A stretch of DNA of 64,000 nucleotides from Amblyomma americanum (taxonomy: Eukaryota > Arthropoda > Arachnida > Ixodida > Ixodidae). Numbering within the stretch: the first letter of the stretch is position 1; the number at the start of each line of letters is the position of its first letter. The position numbers were made by a program, and so were the translations under genes. The notes beneath the pieces were generated by a model that had not been told where the DNA came from, did not search any database, and saw only the letters and a program-made list of their open reading frames with translations. Shown one piece after another: positions 60,556-64,000 of the stretch. The stretch is taken from contig NW_027526506.1 of the NCBI RefSeq assembly GCF_052857255.1, positions 1-64,000 on the forward strand, in the 5' to 3' direction.

Positions 60556-63500
60556 TTCGCTTTGGAGAAAGTCTGCGTTGAAGACACTCCGCGTTGAAGA
60601 AAGTCCTAGTTGGAGAAAGTCCGCGTTGTAGAAACTCCGCGTTGGATAAACTCCGCGGTGGAGAAACTCCGCGCTGGAGAACCTCCGCGATGGAGAAACT
60701 CTGCGATGGACAAACTCAACAATGGAGAAACTCCGCGTTGGTGAAAGTCCGCGTTGGAGAAAGTCCGCGTTCGAGAAAGTCCGCGTTGGAGAAAGTCTGC
60801 GCTGGAGAAACTCCGCGTTGAAGAAAGTCCGCGTTGGAGAAAGTCCGCGTTGGAGAAACTCCGCGTTGGATGAACTCCGCGCTGGAGAAACTCCGCGATG
60901 GAGAAACTCCGCGCTGGTGAAACCCGCATTGGAGAAACTACGAACTGGAGAGACTCCGCGTTTGAGAAACTCCGCGATGGAGAAACTCCGCGCTAGAGAT
61001 ACTCCGTGACGGAGAAACTTCGTGTTGGAGAAACTCCGCGCTGGAGAAACTTCGCGTTGGAGAAACTGCGCGTTGGAGAAACTCTGCGTCGGAGAAACTC
61101 CGCGTTGGATAAACTCTGCGCGGGAGAAACTCCGCGATGGAGAAACTTCGCGATGGACCAACTCCACGATTGAGATACTCCGCGTTGGTGAAAGTCCGCG
61201 TTGGAGAAAAGTCCGCGTTGGAGAAAAGTCCGCGCTGGAGAAACTCCACGCTGGAGAAACTCCGCGCTGGAGATACTCCGAGTTGGAGAAACTCCGCACT
61301 GCAGAAGCTCCGCGATTGAGAAACTCCGCACTGGAGAGACTCCGCGTTTGTGATACTCTTCGTAGGAGAAACACCGCGCTGGAGAATTCCGTGCTGGAGA
61401 AATTCCGCGCTGGAGAAACTCCGCGTTGAAGAAAGTCCGCGTTGGAGAAACTCCGCGTTCGAGAAAATCCGCGTTGGAGAAAGTCCGCTTTCGAGAAAGT
61501 CCGCGTTGGAGAAAGTCTGCGCTGGAGAAACTCCGCGTTGAAGAAAGTCCGCGTTGGGGAAAGTCCGCGTTGAAGAAACTCCGCATTTGGATAAACTCCG
61601 CGCTGGAGAAACTCCGCGATGGAGAAACTCCGCGCTGGAGAAACCCCGCGTTTGAGAACTACGAACTGGAGAAACTCCTCGATGGAGAAACTCCGCGCTG
61701 GAGAAAATCCGTGTCGGAGAAACTCTGTGTCGGAGAAACTCCGCGCTGGAGAAACTTCGCGTTGGAGAAACTGCGCGTTGGAGAAACTCCGCGCTGGAGG
61801 AACTCCGGGCTTGAAAAACACCGCGCTGGAGAAACTCCGCGTTGGAGAAACTTCGCGATTGACCAACTGCACGATTGAGATACTCCGCGTTGGTGAAAGT
61901 CCGCGTTGGAGAAAAGTGCGCGTTGGAGAAAAGTCCGCGCTGGAGAAACTCCACGCTGGAGAAATTCCGCGCTGGAGAAACTCCGAGTATGAGAAACTCC
62001 GCACTGGAGAAGCTCCGCGTTTGAGAAACTCCGCACTGGGGAGACTCCGCGTTTGAGATACTCTTCGTAGGAGAAACACCGCGCTGGAGAATTCCTAGCT
62101 GGAGAAACTCCGCGCTGGAGAAACTCCGTGTTGGAGAAACTCCGTGTTGGATAAACTCCGCTCTGGGGAACTTCGCGTTGGAGAAAGTCCGCGTTGGAGA
62201 AAGTCCGCGTTGGAGAAACTCCGCGCAGGAGAAACTCCCTGTTCGAGAAACTCCGAACTGGAGAAACTCCGCGTTTGAGAAACTCCGCGATGGAGAAACT
62301 CCCTGTTGGAGAAACTCCGCGCTGGAGAAACTTCGCGTTGGAGAAACTGCGCGTTGGAGAAACTCCGCGCTTGAAAAACACCGCACTGGAGAAACTCTGC
62401 GTTGGGGAAAGTCCGCGTTGGAGAAAGTCTGCGTTGGAGAAAGTCCGCTTTGGAGAAAGTCTGCGTTGAAGAAACTCCGCGTTGAGGAAAGTCCGCGTTG
62501 GAGAAAGTCCGCGTTGTAGAAACTCCGCGTTGGATAAACTCCGCGGTGGAGAATCTCCGCGCTGGAGAACCTCCGCGATGGAGAAACTGCGCGCTGGAGA
62601 AACTCCGCGATGGGCAAACTACACGATGGAGAAACTCCGCGTTGGATAAACTCCGCGCTGGAGAAACTCCGCGCTGGAGAAACACCGCGCTGGAGAAACT
62701 CCGCGCTGGAGAAACTCCGTGTTGGAGAAACTCCGTGTTGGATAAACTCCGCGCTGGACAAACTTCGCGTTGGAGAAACTGCGCGTTGGAGAAAGTCCGC
62801 GTTGAAGAAAGTCCCCGTTTTAGAAAGTCCCCGTTTTAGAAAGTCCGCGTTGGAGAAACTCCGCGTTAGAGAAAGTCCGCGTTGGAGAAAGTCCGCGTTC
62901 GAGAAAGTCCGCGTTGGAGAAAGTCTGCGCGGGAGAAACTCCGCGTTGAAGAAAGTCCGCGTTGGAGAAACTCCGCATTTGGAAAAACTCCGCGCTGGAG
63001 AAACTCGGCGATGGAGAAACTCCGCGCTGGAGAAACCCCGCGTTTGCGAAACTACGAACTGGAGAAACTCCGCGTTTGAGAAACTCCGCGATGGAGAAAC
63101 TCCGCGCTGGAGAAAATCCGTGTCGGAGAAACTCCGTGTTGGAGAAACTCCGCGCTGGAGAAACTTCGCGTTGGAGAAACTGCGCGTTGGAGAAACTCCG
63201 CGTTGGAGAAACTCCGGGCTTGAAAAACACCGCGCTGGAGAAACTCCGCGTTGGAGAAAGTCTGCGTTGAAGAAAGTCCACGTTGGAGAAAGTCCGCGTT
63301 GGAGAAAGTCTGCGTTGGAGAAACTCCGTGTTGAAGAAAGTCCGCGTTGGAGAAAGTCCGCGTTGGAGAAACTCCGCGTTGGATAAACTACGCGCTGCAG
63401 AAACTCCGCGATAGAGAATCTCCGTGATGGACAAACTCCACGATGGAGAAACTCCGCGTTGGTGAAAGTCCGCGTTGGAAAAAGTCTGGGTTGGAGAAAG

Positions 63501-63880
63501 TCCCCGTTGGAGAAAGTCCGCGTTGGAGAAAGTCTGATTTGGAGAAACTCCGCGTTGAAGAAAGTCCGCGTTGGAGAAAGTCCGCGTTGGAGAAACTCCG
63601 CGTTGGATAAACTCCGCGCTGGAGGAACTCCTCGATGGAGAAACTCCGCGCTGGAAAAACTCCGCGTTTGGGAAACTCCGAACTGGAGAAACTGCGCGTT
63701 TGAGAAACTCCGCGATGGAGAAACTCCGCGCTTTAGAAACTCCGAGCTGGAGAAACTGCGCGTTGGAGAAAGTCCGCGTTGAAGAAAGTCCCCGTTTTAG
63801 AAAGTCCCCGTTTTAGAAAGTCCGCGTTGGAGAAACTCCGCGTTGGAGAAAGTCCGCGTTGGAGAAAGTCCGCGTTCGAG
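60556..63880 (+). repeat. Higher-order unit F2, 3325 bp
   Basis: This is the tandem copy of F1, offset 3325 bp (for example 57397 to 60722, 58101 to 61426 and 59173 to 62498). It carries the same rare markers, including the GTTCGCTTTGG monomer at 60556 and EcoRI forms at 61384 and 62089. The copy ends near 63880, where the sequence returns to the common GTCCGCGTTGG monomer instead of starting a third unit. The remaining 120 bases to the window end are ordinary monomers. Confidence 0.85.
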
Positions 63881-64000
63881 AAAGTCCGCGTTGGAGAAAG
63901 TCTGCGCTGGAGAAACTCCGCGTTGTAGAAAGTCCGCGTTGGAGAAAGTCCGCGTTGGAGAAACTCCGCGCTGGAGAAACTTCGCGTTGGAGAAACTGCG

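Larger units (their letters stand above)
728..62094 (+). repeat. EcoRI-bearing marker monomer, about 50 copies
   Basis: A rare 15-bp monomer, GAGAATTCCGAGCTG, creates GAATTC. It usually follows a monomer reading GAGATACTCTTCGTAG and then GAGAAACACCGCGCTG, so the three form a recognisable cassette. By eye GAATTC starts at 728, 1366, 3353, 5117, 5997, 7970, 9092, 9540, 11142, 12264, 12712, 14329, 15451, 15899, 16605, 17472, 18145, 20134, 21256, 21704, 22410, 23279, 24786, 26161, 28018, 29091, 29891, 32225, 33445, 35979, 36859, 38851, 39971, 40851, 42840, 43943, 44823, 46765, 48251, 48957, 51141, 52615, 53322, 54189, 55711, 56941, 58059, 58765, 61384 and 62089. Spacings recur (448, 706, about 870-880, 1122, about 1610 and about 1980 bp) and define the higher-order units. 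Two cassettes, at 47804 and 52166, have lost the site through a G-to-A change. Confidence 0.9.
74..63815 (+). repeat. Marker doublet with CCCCGTTTTAG monomers
   Basis: Two consecutive variant monomers of the form GTCCCCGTTTTAGAAA make a second diagnostic mark. Copies begin near 74, 2651, 4464, 7268, 8470, 10441, 11642, 13629, 14829, 19432, 20634, 24148, 27364, 28389, 30531, 32871, 35309, 38146, 42138, 46062, 50439, 55058, 62811 and 63788. Shortened forms occur near 39352, 43322, 47262 and 51623 (first member lacking two bases) and near 59487 (lacking one C). The TTTTAG in each member supplies stop triplets on both strands, and this is one reason apparent reading frames end at similar places in each higher-order unit. 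No function is implied; it serves as a landmark for aligning repeat units. Confidence 0.85.
1..64000 (+). repeat. 16-bp monomer satellite array filling the window
   Basis: The sequence from first to last base is a head-to-tail array of GGAGAAACTCCGCGTT (16 bp) and close variants. I saw no interruption by unique DNA and no inverted block. Each monomer carries GGAG, a three-base AAA spacer, its complement CTCC, and then a CGCG core with two CpGs. Frequent variants are GTCC for CTCC, TGAG or GAAG for GGAG, GATAAA for GAGAAA, and GCG followed by TT, CT, AT or GT. Fifteen- and 17-bp monomers occur at repeated places, so larger units are often 1-3 bases off a multiple of 16. No gene, promoter, terminator, RNA gene or mobile element can be supported in any stretch. 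A eukaryotic satellite is the natural reading; an inserted repeat inside a giant protein gene is much less likely because all frames are equally open. The family is not one I recognise by name. Confidence 0.97.

Noticed and set aside
1..64000. A giant repeat protein (mucin-, silk- or ice-binding-like)
   Set aside because: No unique start, signal peptide, C-terminal domain, intron boundary or frame preference is visible. Indels of one base are tolerated throughout, which a coding repeat would not allow.
1..64000. CRISPR array
   Set aside because: Direct repeats are contiguous 16-mers with no unique spacers and no cas-like reading frames.
1..64000. Telomeric repeat
   Set aside because: The unit does not resemble TTAGGG-, TTTAGGG- or TTAGG-type repeats, has a 16-bp period, and shows HOR structure instead of uniform short repeats.
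1..64000. NF-kappaB-like site on the - strand (GGACTTTCTCC) in GTCC monomers
   Set aside because: It has one base too many relative to the 10-bp consensus, and it occurs wherever the GTCC subfamily does.
1..64000. Polyadenylation signals or TATA boxes in GGATAAAC monomers
   Set aside because: The sequence is GATAAA, not AATAAA or TATAAA, and it is a frequent monomer variant with no gene context.
1..64000. Bacterial or phage origin of the window
   Set aside because: There is not one recognisable gene in 64 kb, and the nested HOR satellite structure is a eukaryotic feature. Contamination or an assembly artefact cannot be fully excluded without reads.

Overview
The whole window is one uninterrupted satellite (macrosatellite) array. 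It is built from about 4,000 head-to-tail copies of a 16-bp monomer, consensus GGAGAAACTCCGCGTT on the + strand. I find no unique sequence, protein-coding gene, rRNA or tRNA gene, CRISPR array, insertion sequence or replication origin. The array runs off both ends of the window, so no flank is visible. A single-family array of at least 64 kb with nested higher-order repeats (HORs) points to a eukaryotic nuclear chromosome, for example pericentromeric, subtelomeric or heterochromatic DNA. The species cannot be named from this sequence.

Monomer level. The consensus is about 56% GC, with two CpGs per monomer in a CGCG core. It holds the short dyad GGAG-AAA-CTCC. All monomers that I read have the same orientation. 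Subfamilies differ at a few positions: AAACTCC or AAAGTCC, GCG followed by TT, CT, AT or GT, GGAG, TGAG or GAAG, and GAGAAA or GATAAA. There are also scattered 14-, 15- and 17-bp length variants. Because 16 is not a multiple of 3, all three frames of a strand read the same 16-residue cycle: EKLRVGETPRWRNSAL on + and AEFLQRGVSPTRSFSN on -. The many long open frames follow from this and are not annotated as genes.

Higher-order layout, using rare marker monomers, above all one that creates an EcoRI site (GAATTC, 50 copies located by eye). (1) 1-8331: two tandem copies of a unit of about 4.4-4.6 kb. (2) 7970-23785: HOR units of 3172, 3187 and 5805 bp, then a fourth copy that breaks off. (3) 23785-30120: mosaic region with a segment repeated at a 3.2-kb offset. 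(4) 30120-34560: the most mixed part, with local offsets of 1539 and 867 bp. (5) 34560-47415: opens with a second copy of 3714-8905, then three tandem units of about 3.99, 3.97 and 3.64 kb. (6) 45420-54130: two tandem units of about 4.37 kb. (7) 52670-57420: second copy of 21760-26640. (8) 57230-63880: two almost identical 3325-bp units.

The second half repeats material from the first in the same order at an offset close to 30.9 kb, with different local HORs amplified in between. The array therefore looks like a nested product of unequal exchange: monomer, then HOR of 3-6 kb, then block of about 31 kb. All distances were read by eye from marker positions and are good to a few bases. Percent identities were not computed.
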